Counted from the first letter of the stretch, positions 18,553 to 28,125 are shown. The stretch is DNA of 64,000 bases from VXPQ01 sp964608315 (GCA_964608315.1 CAZSNF010000013.1:27450-91449); one strand, 5' to 3'. Translations and numbers: made by a program. The notes: a model not told the origin generated them from the sequence alone.

Positions 18553-20343
18553 CTACCACGCCGTCAGCCGGGCCGCCCCCTCTGCAACCCGGTATTGCCG
18601 GTTCCCTTCGACCTGGGCGAAGCGATCGACGGCGCCGCTGGGCCATCGGACAATCAGGCTGTCGGCCGCGGCGCGGTCGCCCAATCCGAACGTAACGGGC
18701 AACTCGCTCTGGGACAAATAACTGGACCCGGTGCGGACGCGGCGCTCCATCCGAAGGCCGTCCAGCACGACTTCCACGGAAGAAGAGAGGCCTTCCCGGT
18801 TGCTGGCCTCCCCTTCCAGCGTCACGCGAAGAAAAACGGGGTTGTCCCCGGTCGTCCCGTTTTCCAGCAGCCGGTTCCGCCACAAATGGGCGCCCCCGCC
18901 GTTTTCGACCATCAGAATGTCGATGTCGCCGTCGCGGTCGTAATCCGCCGCCGCCGCCCCGCGGGCCACGAACTCTCCGGCGAGCACCCCGCCCAGCGCA
19001 GGCGCCGCATCCTCGAACGCGCCGTCCCCCCGGTTCAGAAACAGATGGGGCTTCTCTTCATAGCCGACATTGTCCTGTACGGTCTCGATGTCCGGCTGCA
19101 CATGTCCGTTCGCCGCAAACAGGTCAAGGTCCGTATCGAGATCGAAATCCGCAAGCAAAACGGCGAACGTGAGCGTGAGCAGCGAGGGGCGGCCAATCTG
19201 CGACAACGCGGCCCGGTCTATGAACAATCCGTCATGCAAATGCCGGTACACCCCGATCATTTCCGACGAAAAATTGCCTACGAACACGGACGTCTGCCCT
19301 GTACTGTCCACAATGCCCGCATCCACGCCCATGCCCGCGCGCGCTTTTCCGTTTTCGTCGTAGGCGACGCCGCTCAGCGCGCCTTTTTCCGAAAATGTCC
19401 CGTCTCCGTTGTTTACGTACAGATAATCGGGCTGCGTGTCGTTCGCCACCATCAGGTCGGGCCACCCGTCCCGATTGAAATCCAGCTCCGCCACGCCGAG
19501 CGTCTTGCCCGCCGCCGGCAAAAAACCCGCTTCGGCGGTTTCGTCCGCAAACGAGCCGTCTCCGCGGTTGCGGTAGAAGCGGGACGGTACGCCCTCGTAG
19601 GTTTCCGGGGTGCAATACCCCTTGTTCACCCCGTCCAGCGAGCAGTAAATGTCCGTCTCCGGAGACCACGCCACATAATTGCCCACATACAGATCGACGT
19701 CCCCGTCCCGATCCGCATCGAAGAAAATGGGAGACGCGCTCCACACGGCCTCGCCAGCCACGCCGGCCTCGCGGCTCACCTCGACGAAAACCCCGCCCTC
19801 GTTGCGGAAAAGCAGGTTTTCGGCCAGCGCGGAAAGGTAGACGTCGGTATCGCCGTCGTTATCGTAATCCGCTGCGGCGACGCCCAGGCCGTAGGCGTCG
19901 CGCACCCCGTCGAACCCCGCCAGCCCCGCCTGTTCCGTTACTTCGGAAAAGACCCCGTCGCCAAGATTCCGATAGAGCCGGATCGGAAGCGTCTCCGCAT
20001 CGCTTTCGGCGGCAAACGGCGCACAGGGGGGATAATCGGACCAGCGCCCGCCGCCCGCCAAAGCAATGTCCTGCCACCCGTCCCCGTCATAATCCAGAAA
20101 GGCCGCGCCCGACCCCATCGATTCGGGAAACCAGATGCATCCCTGCGCACCGGTTTCGTGCCGAAAACCGGAAAGTCCCGCCGCATGCGTTACATCCTCA
20201 AAGGCCAGCCGATCCGCAAAAGCATGCGCCGGGGCTTCTTCCGCCTGATCCTGCGCCCCGCCGCAAGCCGACGCGACGCCCGCAAGCAGCGCTGCGGCCA
20301 GCGCAACGCGGCATGCCGCAAGACGGGTTCCGAATCTCTCCAT
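18553..20343 (-). CDS. CRTAC1-family FG-GAP/ASPIC lipoprotein
   Basis: A 596-residue exported lipoprotein (GVASAC lipobox) built from calcium-binding FG-GAP/VCBS repeats. DxDxDG-type loops recur six times: DYDGDGWQD, DYDNDGDTD, DADRDGDVD, DFNRDGWPD, DFDLDTDLD and DYDRDGDID. A C-terminal UnbV/ASPIC domain follows (VTFGLGDRAAADSLIVRWPSG). It is probably a surface beta-propeller of unknown ligand. ATG 20343 is preceded by a perfect AAGGAG ribosome site; upstream in-frame sequence lies in the neighbouring gene and was rejected. It starts 10 bp after the multihaem/TPR gene, so the two are surely co-transcribed, a pairing typical of Rhodothermota and Acidobacteria. Confidence 0.9.
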   Translation of the reverse strand: MERFGTRLAACRVALAAALLAGVASACGGAQDQAEEAPAHAFADRLAFEDVTHAAGLSGFRHETGAQGCIWFPESMGSGAAFLDYDGDGWQDIALAGGGRWSDYPPCAPFAAESDAETLPIRLYRNLGDGVFSEVTEQAGLAGFDGVRDAYGLGVAAADYDNDGDTDVYLSALAENLLFRNEGGVFVEVSREAGVAGEAVWSASPIFFDADRDGDVDLYVGNYVAWSPETDIYCSLDGVNKGYCTPETYEGVPSRFYRNRGDGSFADETAEAGFLPAAGKTLGVAELDFNRDGWPDLMVANDTQPDYLYVNNGDGTFSEKGALSGVAYDENGKARAGMGVDAGIVDSTGQTSVFVGNFSSEMIGVYRHLHDGLFIDRAALSQIGRPSLLTLTFAVLLADFDLDTDLDLFAANGHVQPDIETVQDNVGYEEKPHLFLNRGDGAFEDAAPALGGVLAGEFVARGAAAADYDRDGDIDILMVENGGGAHLWRNRLLENGTTGDNPVFLRVTLEGEASNREGLSSSVEVVLDGLRMERRVRTGSSYLSQSELPVTFGLGDRAAADSLIVRWPSGAVDRFAQVEGNRQYRVAEGAARLTAW

Positions 20344-20353
20344 CCCCGGCTCC

Positions 20354-23185
20354 TTACTCTTCCGCGCGCCCGAAGCGAACCGGATGCAATCCATGCTCGT
20401 GCAGGGGCTGCGCTTCCCGGTTAGCCATGGGATGCGCCTGCTTGTACGGCGAAGCCACTGCGGGGGCGTTTTCATCGTCTTTGTGGTATTCGTACCGTTC
20501 ACGAGCTTGTTCGAAGGCTTCGTTTCGTCCCAATGCGCCAAGCGCCAGCATTCTGTTGTACAAGGCGCCCACATGTTCCGGGTCGATGGTCAATACCCGA
20601 TCGAACCAGGGAAGGGCCTCTTCGTACCGGCCCGCAAGATAATGAATCCGGCCCATACCAAGCAGCAATTCCCGGTCTTCGGGATAGGCCGCCTCCACCG
20701 CCCGCCATTCGGCGAGCGCTTCGTCGTACTCTGCGGACGCCTTGTGCACTTCGCCGCGCAGCCAGGCTGTCTTGAGATATCCGGGCCGGCGCCGCTCGGC
20801 TTCTTCGAGCGCCTCGGTAGCGCGCCGCAACTGTCCTTCCGCTATGAATGCGCGGGCCATATTGATGGGACCTTCCGGATTGTCCGGCGCAAGTTCCGCA
20901 ACCCGCTCAAACGCGTCGATGGCCCCGCGCGTATCCGTTTCCAGAAGACGCCCTATCCCGAAATCGTTCCAGCGCTCCCAAAGCGGGCGAGACGCCGCCG
21001 GGGACAGTACCCCGGACGCGCCGCCGCCGACGCGCCGCTCGTCCGAAGCCATGTCGGTCAGCGGCAATATCGGCGCAGAACGATCCGGGTCCAGTACCCA
21101 CGAATACCCGCCCGCCGCCGCGCCGTCTGCCCCGTCGTTGACCGGGCCGGACCGCATCCCCCGAAACGTCCATTCGTTCAGATACCAGTTGAACTTGCGA
21201 TGCCGAAGCGTCGCCTTGAGCGCGGCGATCGACGCGCCCGGGGGCACGGTAAAATCGTAATGTACGTTGCGCGCAGACCCCGGCCCGATCGCATTCGCGT
21301 ACACCGTCGTTATCCAGTCCTGCACGTTGCGGCGGTCAATGATCCGGCTTTCCCGATCCACCAGTACGCTTCCGAGGAAGTGCGCCGTGGAATCGACGCG
21401 CCCCGCCGCGTCAAGCAGGCCGGAAGCCAGCACTGTCTCCCCGGAAGCGTCCTGCGCCAGAAATTCCATCCACAATTCGTTGGAATCGTTCGTGCCGCCC
21501 GGCAGCGTATGCCCCACGCCCCGGTTCCGCATCACAACGTCCACCCGGACGCGATCTCCCGGACGCAAGACGGGCAACGGGCGATCTGGCCCGTACGTTC
21601 GCCCATTGACCCGGACCTGAAAAATATCCACCACGGCAATGCCTTTCGACAAATTCTCCCGGGCCTCGGCCAGTTGCGCGGGATGCCCGTTGACGAACGG
21701 GACCGCCGTATTGGCGGCGGCGAACCGGTGGCTCCTTATCAATCCGCCGTCGTTGCCCATATCGTTCGAGGGTTCGAGCGGCATATGGCACGAAACGCAA
21801 TCCGAGGGCGCCTCGGGAAGATAGAAGGACCGAACGATCTTGCCGCTCACGCCGCTGTCGTGCCAATTGTCGTATTCGTCCTGTCCGCGTTTCCAGCGAT
21901 AATCGTTCACTTCGGGGGGAATCCCCACCTTGTGGCACGTACCGCAGAATTCGGAGGTCTCGTGGACCGGTTTCAGCATGGCCTGCCGGTGCGGCTCCGG
22001 CTTCGCCCGCACCAGCACGTTATGCACCCATCGACCCAGCCCTTCTTCGGCGCGGGCAAACGGATATTCGTCCGGCGCCGCGATCGCATAGCGACCATTC
22101 CCCCGAACGTCGCGCAGCCCTTCGACGGCATGGCACGACAAGCATGTGACGCCCTCATGCGCCGTCCAGTGGTCCGCATCCACAGGCGCCTCGTCGAAGC
22201 GACCGGCGAAAAGCACCACCGGATCGTGGCAGGATGCGCACCAGCGCGCAGGTTCGGCGCCGTCCTCGGCAATCATCGCCTCCACGCTCTTCTTGTACCA
22301 CGGGTTGTTGAAGGACGAAAAACGGTGCATTGATTCGGACCACTGCGCATACACGTCGGGATGGCATCCATCCTGCCCGCATCGCCCGGAACCGGCCAGC
22401 GCTTCGTCGGGCAACAGGCCGCCGCCCGCGACCACCGACTGCGACTGCGCGAACGGCCCCGCGACAAGCGCCTCTGCGTAACCGGGCGGCGCGTCTTCCG
22501 TTGCCGCATCCCCCGGCGGAGCCTCCTGCACGTATACCCCCGTGCGCGTCGTGGCCCAGGGCACGACGATGAATCCGGCCACGAGCGCCGCGCCGCCCAG
22601 CGCCGTCAGACTCAGCGGATGCCGGAGCGCCGCTGCCGGCCCCTGTTTCCAGTGATCTCCCCATTGCAAAAAATGATACCGTACGCCGCGCTTCAGGGAC
22701 ACATGCAGCACGAAGCCGCCCACGGAGGTCGCCGCCGTCACGATATGCGTCCACAGGATCCACCGGCAGGACGCGCCGACGGCCACCAGCGCAATGCCCG
22801 TCGCGAACAGGGTAATGAGCGACAGGGCAGTAAACACCCCGGCCCTCGTCGCCCGCCGGTTCATGCGGAGCGGCATCTTCATGAGATGCATGACCAGGAA
22901 GGCGATGGCGGGCGCGATCAGCAGGATCCCCAGGCAAATGTGCAACAGCACATTGCTCATATAGACGAGCGCCGTGGAGCGGTCGAACAGCAACAGAAAA
23001 ATGCTGTTGACCAGCAGCGCCGCATACCCGCCGAGGACCACGCTCACTACCTTGCGCTGTATGGGCGGCAACCGCGTATACCGACGCCGCGCAGGCTTCG
23101 AGCGACCCGATGCGGGCGGTCCCGGAAGCGAGGCGGAAGGACCCGCAGACTTCGAGGGCATGGTATGGTCGTCAGATTTCTTCAC
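20354..23185 (-). CDS. Membrane-anchored multihaem cytochrome c with TPR domain
   Basis: A 943-residue protein. About four hydrophobic segments in residues 45-210 anchor it in the membrane. A periplasmic cytochrome domain then has four CXXCH haem sites (CASCH, CLSCH, CGTCH, CVSCH) plus a CX4CH site (CGQDGCH). A beta-rich domain follows, and the C-terminal 200 residues are tetratricopeptide repeats (NPEGPINMARAFIAEGQL, AWLRGEVHKASAEYDEALAEW, LLLGMGRIHYLAGRYEEALPW). Likely an electron-transfer or surface-complex protein working with the CRTAC1 protein encoded 10 bp downstream. The start is GTG 23185 with GGCGGAT upstream; ATG 23161 is an alternative. Confidence 0.85.
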   Translation of the reverse strand: MKKSDDHTMPSKSAGPSASLPGPPASGRSKPARRRYTRLPPIQRKVVSVVLGGYAALLVNSIFLLLFDRSTALVYMSNVLLHICLGILLIAPAIAFLVMHLMKMPLRMNRRATRAGVFTALSLITLFATGIALVAVGASCRWILWTHIVTAATSVGGFVLHVSLKRGVRYHFLQWGDHWKQGPAAALRHPLSLTALGGAALVAGFIVVPWATTRTGVYVQEAPPGDAATEDAPPGYAEALVAGPFAQSQSVVAGGGLLPDEALAGSGRCGQDGCHPDVYAQWSESMHRFSSFNNPWYKKSVEAMIAEDGAEPARWCASCHDPVVLFAGRFDEAPVDADHWTAHEGVTCLSCHAVEGLRDVRGNGRYAIAAPDEYPFARAEEGLGRWVHNVLVRAKPEPHRQAMLKPVHETSEFCGTCHKVGIPPEVNDYRWKRGQDEYDNWHDSGVSGKIVRSFYLPEAPSDCVSCHMPLEPSNDMGNDGGLIRSHRFAAANTAVPFVNGHPAQLAEARENLSKGIAVVDIFQVRVNGRTYGPDRPLPVLRPGDRVRVDVVMRNRGVGHTLPGGTNDSNELWMEFLAQDASGETVLASGLLDAAGRVDSTAHFLGSVLVDRESRIIDRRNVQDWITTVYANAIGPGSARNVHYDFTVPPGASIAALKATLRHRKFNWYLNEWTFRGMRSGPVNDGADGAAAGGYSWVLDPDRSAPILPLTDMASDERRVGGGASGVLSPAASRPLWERWNDFGIGRLLETDTRGAIDAFERVAELAPDNPEGPINMARAFIAEGQLRRATEALEEAERRRPGYLKTAWLRGEVHKASAEYDEALAEWRAVEAAYPEDRELLLGMGRIHYLAGRYEEALPWFDRVLTIDPEHVGALYNRMLALGALGRNEAFEQARERYEYHKDDENAPAVASPYKQAHPMANREAQPLHEHGLHPVRFGRAEE

Positions 23186-23239
23186 GATCCGCCGGGGATT
23201 GCAGGGCGCAGATGCGGAATGATGGATACGGGCAATATA

Positions 23240-23377
23240 TGGATACGCCGATCACTTCTACTTCGATCGGCGCTCCGCGTTCGCGCGTACGGAACGTCAT
23301 GACGGCGTTATTGAAATCAGCGGCCGCTGCGGGCTCGGGACATGGCGGACGCGAAGCGCCCCTCGGAAGGCTGCGAA
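23240..23377 (-). repeat. Partial copy of the dispersed repeat (right half)
   Basis: Matches the reverse complement of the right half of the full element: GGATACGCCGATCA near the end, then CTTCGATCGGCGCTCCGCG, GACGGCGTTATTGAAATCAG and GCGGACGCGAAGCGCCC. It shares CATGGCGGACG with the copy at 2379 rather than with the full copies, suggesting a subfamily. It lies between two genes. Confidence 0.75.
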
Positions 23378-23420
23378 TAATCAAGGGGCGAATCGGGATC
23401 GCGACGGGATCGCACACTCA

Positions 23421-23463
23421 TTGTACAACGTTGTATAGACATTGTATAGACATTGTAATACAG
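23421..23463. promoter_or_regulatory. 11-bp-phased TTGTA repeats upstream of DUF411 gene
   Basis: Four TTGTA motifs start at 23421, 23431, 23442 and 23453, two of them as the identical unit TTGTATAGACA. The first pair forms the perfect palindrome TACAACGTTGTA at 23424-23435. Motifs spaced by about one helical turn suggest an operator or clustered promoter elements for the DUF411 gene 58 bp downstream. The regulator is unknown. Confidence 0.5.
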
Positions 23464-23521
23464 AACTGTTCGGCGCAGCGGCGCGCCGGAACGTTCCGCA
23501 AGGCGTACGGTATATGCGTTT

Positions 23522-23974
23522 ATGAACAAAAAGCATCTCCTTCTCGCATTGTTGGCAGGCGCCCTCGTCACATGCGGCGTACTCATCGCCCGCACCTCCT
23601 CTGCAGGACAGCAAATCACGGTGTACAAGACGCCCACGTGCGGCTGCTGCGCCAAATGGGTCGATCACCTTGAAGCGAACGGATTCCGGGTCAAGGCCGT
23701 GGATCTCGCTGATGTGACGCCCATGAGACTACGATACGGGGTTCCCGCCGATCTGCGCTCCTGCCATACAGCGCTTGTGAACGGATATTTCGTGGAGGGC
23801 CATGTGCCCGCCGAAGAAATCCGGCGCATGCTGGAGAACGAAGAACCCATTGCGGGCCTTGCGGTGCCCGCAATGCCGATGGGCTCGCCCGGCATGGAAG
23901 GGCCGCGCAGCGATCCGTACGACATCATCGCCGTAGAGAAAGACGGGGGACGGCGCATCTTCGCTTCCCGATAA
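23522..23974 (+). CDS. DUF411 family protein (probable metal-binding)
   Basis: A 150-residue protein with an N-terminal signal or anchor (residues 5-28) and a thioredoxin-like DUF411 domain. The key motif is TPTCGCCAKW with C40, C42 and C43; another Cys in RSCHTALV and the stretch YFVEGHVPAEEI are typical of the family. DUF411 proteins are found in copper-resistance clusters and are presumed metal binders or chaperones. No copper efflux gene is adjacent. Phased TTGTA repeats lie upstream and could serve metal-responsive control. The following symporter starts 34 bp downstream and may be co-transcribed. No good ribosome site is visible before the ATG. Confidence 0.88.
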   Translation: MNKKHLLLALLAGALVTCGVLIARTSSAGQQITVYKTPTCGCCAKWVDHLEANGFRVKAVDLADVTPMRLRYGVPADLRSCHTALVNGYFVEGHVPAEEIRRMLENEEPIAGLAVPAMPMGSPGMEGPRSDPYDIIAVEKDGGRRIFASR

Positions 23975-24008
23975 GGCGCCTGCCGTTGCCCGCTCCCTGT
24001 CCTCCGCC

Positions 24009-25532
24009 ATGGCGCTGCACCCGATCGACATCGTCACGTTCTGCGTGTTCATCGCGGTGGTCATCGGGATCTCGCTGTACGCCTCCCGGCACGAAAGCAC
24101 CACGGAAGACTACTTCCTTGCGGGGCGCAAACTCTCCTGGTGGCTGATCGGCTTCTCCCTGATCGCCTCCAACATCTCGACCGAGCAGTTCGTGGGCATG
24201 GCCGGGCGCGGGTACGACCTGGGCCTCGCCATCGCCAGTTACGAGTGGACCGCCGCCATCGCCCTGGTCGTTACGGCCCTCTTCTTCCTGCCGAAGTTCC
24301 TGAAGGCGGGCATCTACACCATTCCCGAATACCTCGAATACCGCTTCGACGTCGGGACGCGCACGATCATGGCGACATTCATGATGCTCGCGTACGTGTT
24401 CGTGGCGCTGGCGACGGTGCTCTACGCCGGCGCCCTCGCGCTGGGCACGATCTTCGAAATGGACATGGTTCTGGGCGTCTGGCTGATCGGGATCACGGCG
24501 GGCGCCTACACCATCTACGGAGGCCTCGGGGCCGTGGTCTGGTCGGACCTGCTCCAGGGCGTGGCCCTTCTGCTGGGCGGGGCGCTCATCATGATCCTCG
24601 GATTCCAGGCCATCGGGGGCGTGGAGCCGTTCATGGCCGCCGCCGGCGACAAGCTGCACACGGTGCTGCCATGGAACCATGAGGAGATGCCCTGGGTGGC
24701 GGTCTTTATAGGCGGCCTCTGGATTCCCCAGATTTTCTACTGGGGCCTGAACCAGTTCATCACGCAGCGCACGCTCGCCGCCCGCAGCCTTGCCGAGGGG
24801 CAGCGCGGGATCTTTCTTGCGGCGGGGCTGAAGCTGCTGCTTCCCTTCCTGATCGTTTTCCCCGGAATCATGGCCGCTCAGCTCTTCCCTGAGCAGGTAA
24901 CCACCGCCGACGAGGCGTATCCGGTGATGATCCGCGAGCTACTCCCCGCCGGGCTGAGCGGGATCATGTTCGCCGCGCTGTTCGGCGCCATTATGAGTTC
25001 GCTCGATTCCATGCTGAATTCCGCCGCCACCATCTTCACGATCGACCTGTACAAGCGGTACCGGCGCACCGACGCGGCCCCAAGGCATTACGTGAAGATC
25101 GGACGCATCGCCACGGCCGTACTGGTGGTCGTCGGCTGCCTGTGGGCGCCCGTCGTGGGTTCCGCCGAAAGCATCTTCGGGTACATTCAGATGTTCTGGG
25201 GATTCATTTCCCCGGGAATCGTGGCGTCCTTTGCGTTCGGGCTCATTTCAAAACGCACGCCTCCCATTGCGGCCAAAGCCGCCATGATCCTAGGCATCCC
25301 CGTCTACGGGTTCCTCCTGTGGCGGCTGCCGGATGTCGCGTTCCTGCACCACATGATGATCACCTTCGTAGCGCTCGTGATCTTCATGACCTCCGTCAGG
25401 ATACTGCTTCCCCTGCGCGAGCCGAAGCGTCTCCCTGTTTCGGACCTGAACCTGGAACACGCCCGCGGCGCGAAATGGATGGCCGCGGCGGTGGCGCTGG
25501 CCACGGTCGCATTGTACGTGATCTTCTGGTAA
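24009..25532 (+). CDS. Sodium/sugar symporter (SSS family, vSGLT-like)
   Basis: A 507-residue membrane protein with about 13-14 hydrophobic helices. Characteristic sequences are EDYFLAGRKLSWWLIGFSL and ASNISTEQFVGMAGRGYDLG in the first helices, and LEYRFDVGTRT. Further on are FWGLNQFITQRTLAARSLAEGQ (approximately residues 240-260; first residue Y) and GIMFAALFGAIMSSLDSMLNSAATIFTIDLYKR. These match sodium:galactose/glucose symporters such as vSGLT. A galactokinase gene follows after 57 bp, so galactose is the likely substrate (inference from context). Confidence 0.92.
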   Translation: MALHPIDIVTFCVFIAVVIGISLYASRHESTTEDYFLAGRKLSWWLIGFSLIASNISTEQFVGMAGRGYDLGLAIASYEWTAAIALVVTALFFLPKFLKAGIYTIPEYLEYRFDVGTRTIMATFMMLAYVFVALATVLYAGALALGTIFEMDMVLGVWLIGITAGAYTIYGGLGAVVWSDLLQGVALLLGGALIMILGFQAIGGVEPFMAAAGDKLHTVLPWNHEEMPWVAVFIGGLWIPQIFYWGLNQFITQRTLAARSLAEGQRGIFLAAGLKLLLPFLIVFPGIMAAQLFPEQVTTADEAYPVMIRELLPAGLSGIMFAALFGAIMSSLDSMLNSAATIFTIDLYKRYRRTDAAPRHYVKIGRIATAVLVVVGCLWAPVVGSAESIFGYIQMFWGFISPGIVASFAFGLISKRTPPIAAKAAMILGIPVYGFLLWRLPDVAFLHHMMITFVALVIFMTSVRILLPLREPKRLPVSDLNLEHARGAKWMAAAVALATVALYVIFW

Positions 25533-25589
25533 AACGGGCGTTTATTATATCGTCGCCCTGCTGCGGGAACACCGCGGCGTTGAAACGGA

Positions 25590-26804
25590 ATGATCCGCCG
25601 CAACCCTCCCCCGGCGGGCAACGACCACATCCATCGCGACCCCAAAACCGTGAAGGTGCTTTCCTCATTCCGGACCGCTTTCGGCGAGGCGGACGCAAAC
25701 GATGTTCTTATCGTACGGGCCCCGGGACGCGTCAATCTGATGGGGGATCACACGGATTACCACGAGGGGTTCGTGCTGCCGATGACGATCGACCGGTGCG
25801 CATACGCGGCGCTGCGGGCGCGCAACGACGACACGGTGATCCTGTGCGCCGCGCAGTTCGACGAGTGGATCACGTACCCGCTTTCCGAATGCCCCGAAAC
25901 CGGTCCGGGAACCTGGGGCGCCTACGTAACCGGAGCAATCAACGAACTGCGGGACCTGCTGCCCGGCGGGTTCGAGATGCTCGTCGAGGGCGATGTGCCC
26001 ATCGGCGCCGGACTGAGTTCGTCGGCGGCCCTCTCCACGGCAGTCATCTACGGCCTCGACCAGTTGTTCGGCCTCGGAATCGACCCCATCGATGCGGTGC
26101 ATCTGTCTCAGCAGGTGGAACACCGCTACGCAGGCGTTTCCTGCGGCGTCATGGATCCGTTCGTATCCCGGCTGGGGCGCCGCAGGCACGCCTTGCTCCT
26201 CGACTGCCGCTCTCTTGACTGCGAACATGTGCCGCTGACCAATACGGAGCGGGACGGGAACGACGCCTTCGAAATCGTCATCGCCGATTCGGGGGTGCGG
26301 CGCAAGCTGGCGGATTCCGGTTACAACGCCCGCCGCCGGGAATGCGAACAGGCGCTCGAAATCATCCGAAAAAAACGGCTCGACGTACGGAGTTTGCGCG
26401 ACGCCGCGCCCGACGATCTGCCGCTCCTGCCGCCCCTCCACCGCCGCCGGGTCCGGCATGTCCTGGAGGAAAACGACCGCGTACTGCAAGCGCGAGCGGC
26501 TTTGCGCAGCGGAGATTTCGAGGCATTCGGAGCCTTAATGAATCAATCGCACGAAAGCCTGCGCGATCTGTACGAGGTGAGTTGCGAGGAACTGGATACG
26601 CTGGTCGCCGCCGCCCGGAGCGTGGAGGGCGTACCGGGCTCCCGCATGACCGGAGGCGGTTTCGGGGGCTGCACGGTGAGTCTGGCGCGCCCGTCCGCCG
26701 TGCCCGCCCTGCGCGAGGCGCTTTGCGAAACCTGTGCGAAAACGTACGGACGCGCCCCGGATATCTATGTCGTCCGGGAGAACCATCGGACGGAAAGATT
26801 GTAG
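25590..26804 (+). CDS. galK: Galactokinase
   Basis: A 404-residue GHMP kinase that phosphorylates galactose at C1 in the Leloir pathway. The galactokinase signature GRVNLMGDHTDYHEGFVLP lies at about residues 46-64 (the usual GEHTDY is GDHTDY here). The GHMP ATP loop VPIGAGLSSSAALSTAV is at about 134-150, and the C-terminal motif MTGGGFGGCTVSLA is intact. Length is normal to slightly long because of about 20 extra N-terminal residues. It follows a probable sodium/galactose symporter, making an uptake-plus-activation unit. Other Leloir genes (galT, galE) are not in the window. Confidence 0.95.
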   Translation: MIRRNPPPAGNDHIHRDPKTVKVLSSFRTAFGEADANDVLIVRAPGRVNLMGDHTDYHEGFVLPMTIDRCAYAALRARNDDTVILCAAQFDEWITYPLSECPETGPGTWGAYVTGAINELRDLLPGGFEMLVEGDVPIGAGLSSSAALSTAVIYGLDQLFGLGIDPIDAVHLSQQVEHRYAGVSCGVMDPFVSRLGRRRHALLLDCRSLDCEHVPLTNTERDGNDAFEIVIADSGVRRKLADSGYNARRRECEQALEIIRKKRLDVRSLRDAAPDDLPLLPPLHRRRVRHVLEENDRVLQARAALRSGDFEAFGALMNQSHESLRDLYEVSCEELDTLVAAARSVEGVPGSRMTGGGFGGCTVSLARPSAVPALREALCETCAKTYGRAPDIYVVRENHRTERL

Positions 26805-26820
26805 GATACTCTGATTAAGT
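26803..26820 (+). repeat. Terminal fragment of the dispersed repeat
   Basis: AGGATACTCTGATTAAGT, starting at the last bases of galK, is the repeat's variant terminal sequence. Nothing of the interior remains. The galK stop codon overlaps its first bases. Confidence 0.6.
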
Positions 26821-26865
26821 TGGCTCATCCGATCCGATCATTTCGTGCGCCATGCGCGCTCCGCC

Positions 26866-28125
26866 ATGACCTCATTTCGCGGGGCCGAAGAGAAGCTCTC
26901 TGCGCTTGACTTTACAAGCGGGCTCCTTACGAAAACCCACCTCGGCTTGCCGAGTCTGCTCGACGAAATCGTGCGCGTCACGACAGAAACGATGCAGGCG
27001 GGGGCCTGCGCCATTCGACTGCTCGACAAGCATTCGGGGGAAATGGCGCTCAAGGCTTCTTCCGGCCTGAGCGAAGAATATCTGCACGCGCACCCGCTCA
27101 CCGCAGCCAGCAGCATCTTCCAGCAGTTCGCCGAAGGGAATCACGAACTGATCGCTGTTACGGATATTGCGCAGGACCCGCGAATGGATTACGTGCGCGA
27201 AGCGGCGGGCGAAGGCGTTCATTCCTTCCTTTCCGCGCCCCTCGTACGGGACGGCGAGGCAATCGGCACCCTCTCGATGTTCACCCCCGGCCCGCACGAT
27301 TTTACGCTGGACGAACGGCGCCTCTTCAGCACGATGGCCAACCAGGCGTCCGTCGCCATCTCGCTGGCCCGCCTCTACAAGGAGCAACTCGCCCTGCGGC
27401 AAATCGAGCACGAACTGGAAATCGCCGCCGGCATCCAGCGCAAACTCATGCCGGAGAGCGCGCCCTCCATCCCTCCTTTCGACATTGCAGGGGCCTGCCA
27501 TCCGTGCCAGGAGATCGGCGGGGATTTCTTCGACTTCATCGAACTGCCCGGGGGCAATCTCGGCGTCGTCGAGGGAGACGTATCCGGGAAAGGCGTTCCG
27601 GCGGCCCTCCTCATGGCCACCATCCGATCTGCGCTGCGCGTACAGGCCGAGAATATCTTCTCCATGCAGGATGTGCTGCGCAAAGTGAACCGCGCCGTCT
27701 GGGAGGATACGACTCCCGAAGAATTCGTCACCCTGTTCTACGGGGTGCTCGACACGCAGGCAGGCGTACTGACTTACATCAACGCCGGGCACAATCCCGG
27801 GCTGCTCGTTCGCGAGGGAACGGTTACGCAACTTCCACCGGTCAATCCGCCCATCGGCATCCTCCCCGACCTCTTCCCCGAACAGGAAACGCTGCAACTC
27901 CTCGAAGGAGATGCGCTCGCCATCTGCACGGACGGGTATTCGGATACGGAAGGGACAGACGGCGAACCGCTCGGCGAAGAGGGCGTGGCGGAAACGCTTC
28001 GTCTGCACGCCGGTCTGTCCGCCGAGGCGATCATCGGGAAGCTGGAAGAAACGGTTAAAGCCTTCCAGCCCGATCCGACCGCCGCATATCGCGACGACCG
28101 CACGGCGATCGTGGCAAGGCGGTAG
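26866..28125 (+). CDS. GAF-domain SpoIIE/PP2C-type phosphatase (RsbU-like)
   Basis: A 419-residue cytoplasmic regulator. An N-terminal GAF domain (about residues 15-165, including GACAIRLLDKHSGEM and SFLSAPLVRDGEAIGTLSMF) is joined by a coiled linker (LRQIEHELEIAAGIQRKLMP) to a PP2C/SpoIIE phosphatase domain. Its metal-binding blocks are GGDFFDFIELPGG, VEGDVSGKGVPAALLMATIRSA (with the catalytic Asp in GDVSGKG), YINAGHNPGLLV, ICTDGYSDTEG and DDRTAIVARR. Such proteins dephosphorylate anti-sigma-factor antagonists in stress-response switches. The partner kinase and antagonist are not nearby. ATG 26866 was preferred over an in-frame GTG at 26845; both are possible. Confidence 0.9.
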   Translation: MTSFRGAEEKLSALDFTSGLLTKTHLGLPSLLDEIVRVTTETMQAGACAIRLLDKHSGEMALKASSGLSEEYLHAHPLTAASSIFQQFAEGNHELIAVTDIAQDPRMDYVREAAGEGVHSFLSAPLVRDGEAIGTLSMFTPGPHDFTLDERRLFSTMANQASVAISLARLYKEQLALRQIEHELEIAAGIQRKLMPESAPSIPPFDIAGACHPCQEIGGDFFDFIELPGGNLGVVEGDVSGKGVPAALLMATIRSALRVQAENIFSMQDVLRKVNRAVWEDTTPEEFVTLFYGVLDTQAGVLTYINAGHNPGLLVREGTVTQLPPVNPPIGILPDLFPEQETLQLLEGDALAICTDGYSDTEGTDGEPLGEEGVAETLRLHAGLSAEAIIGKLEETVKAFQPDPTAAYRDDRTAIVARR

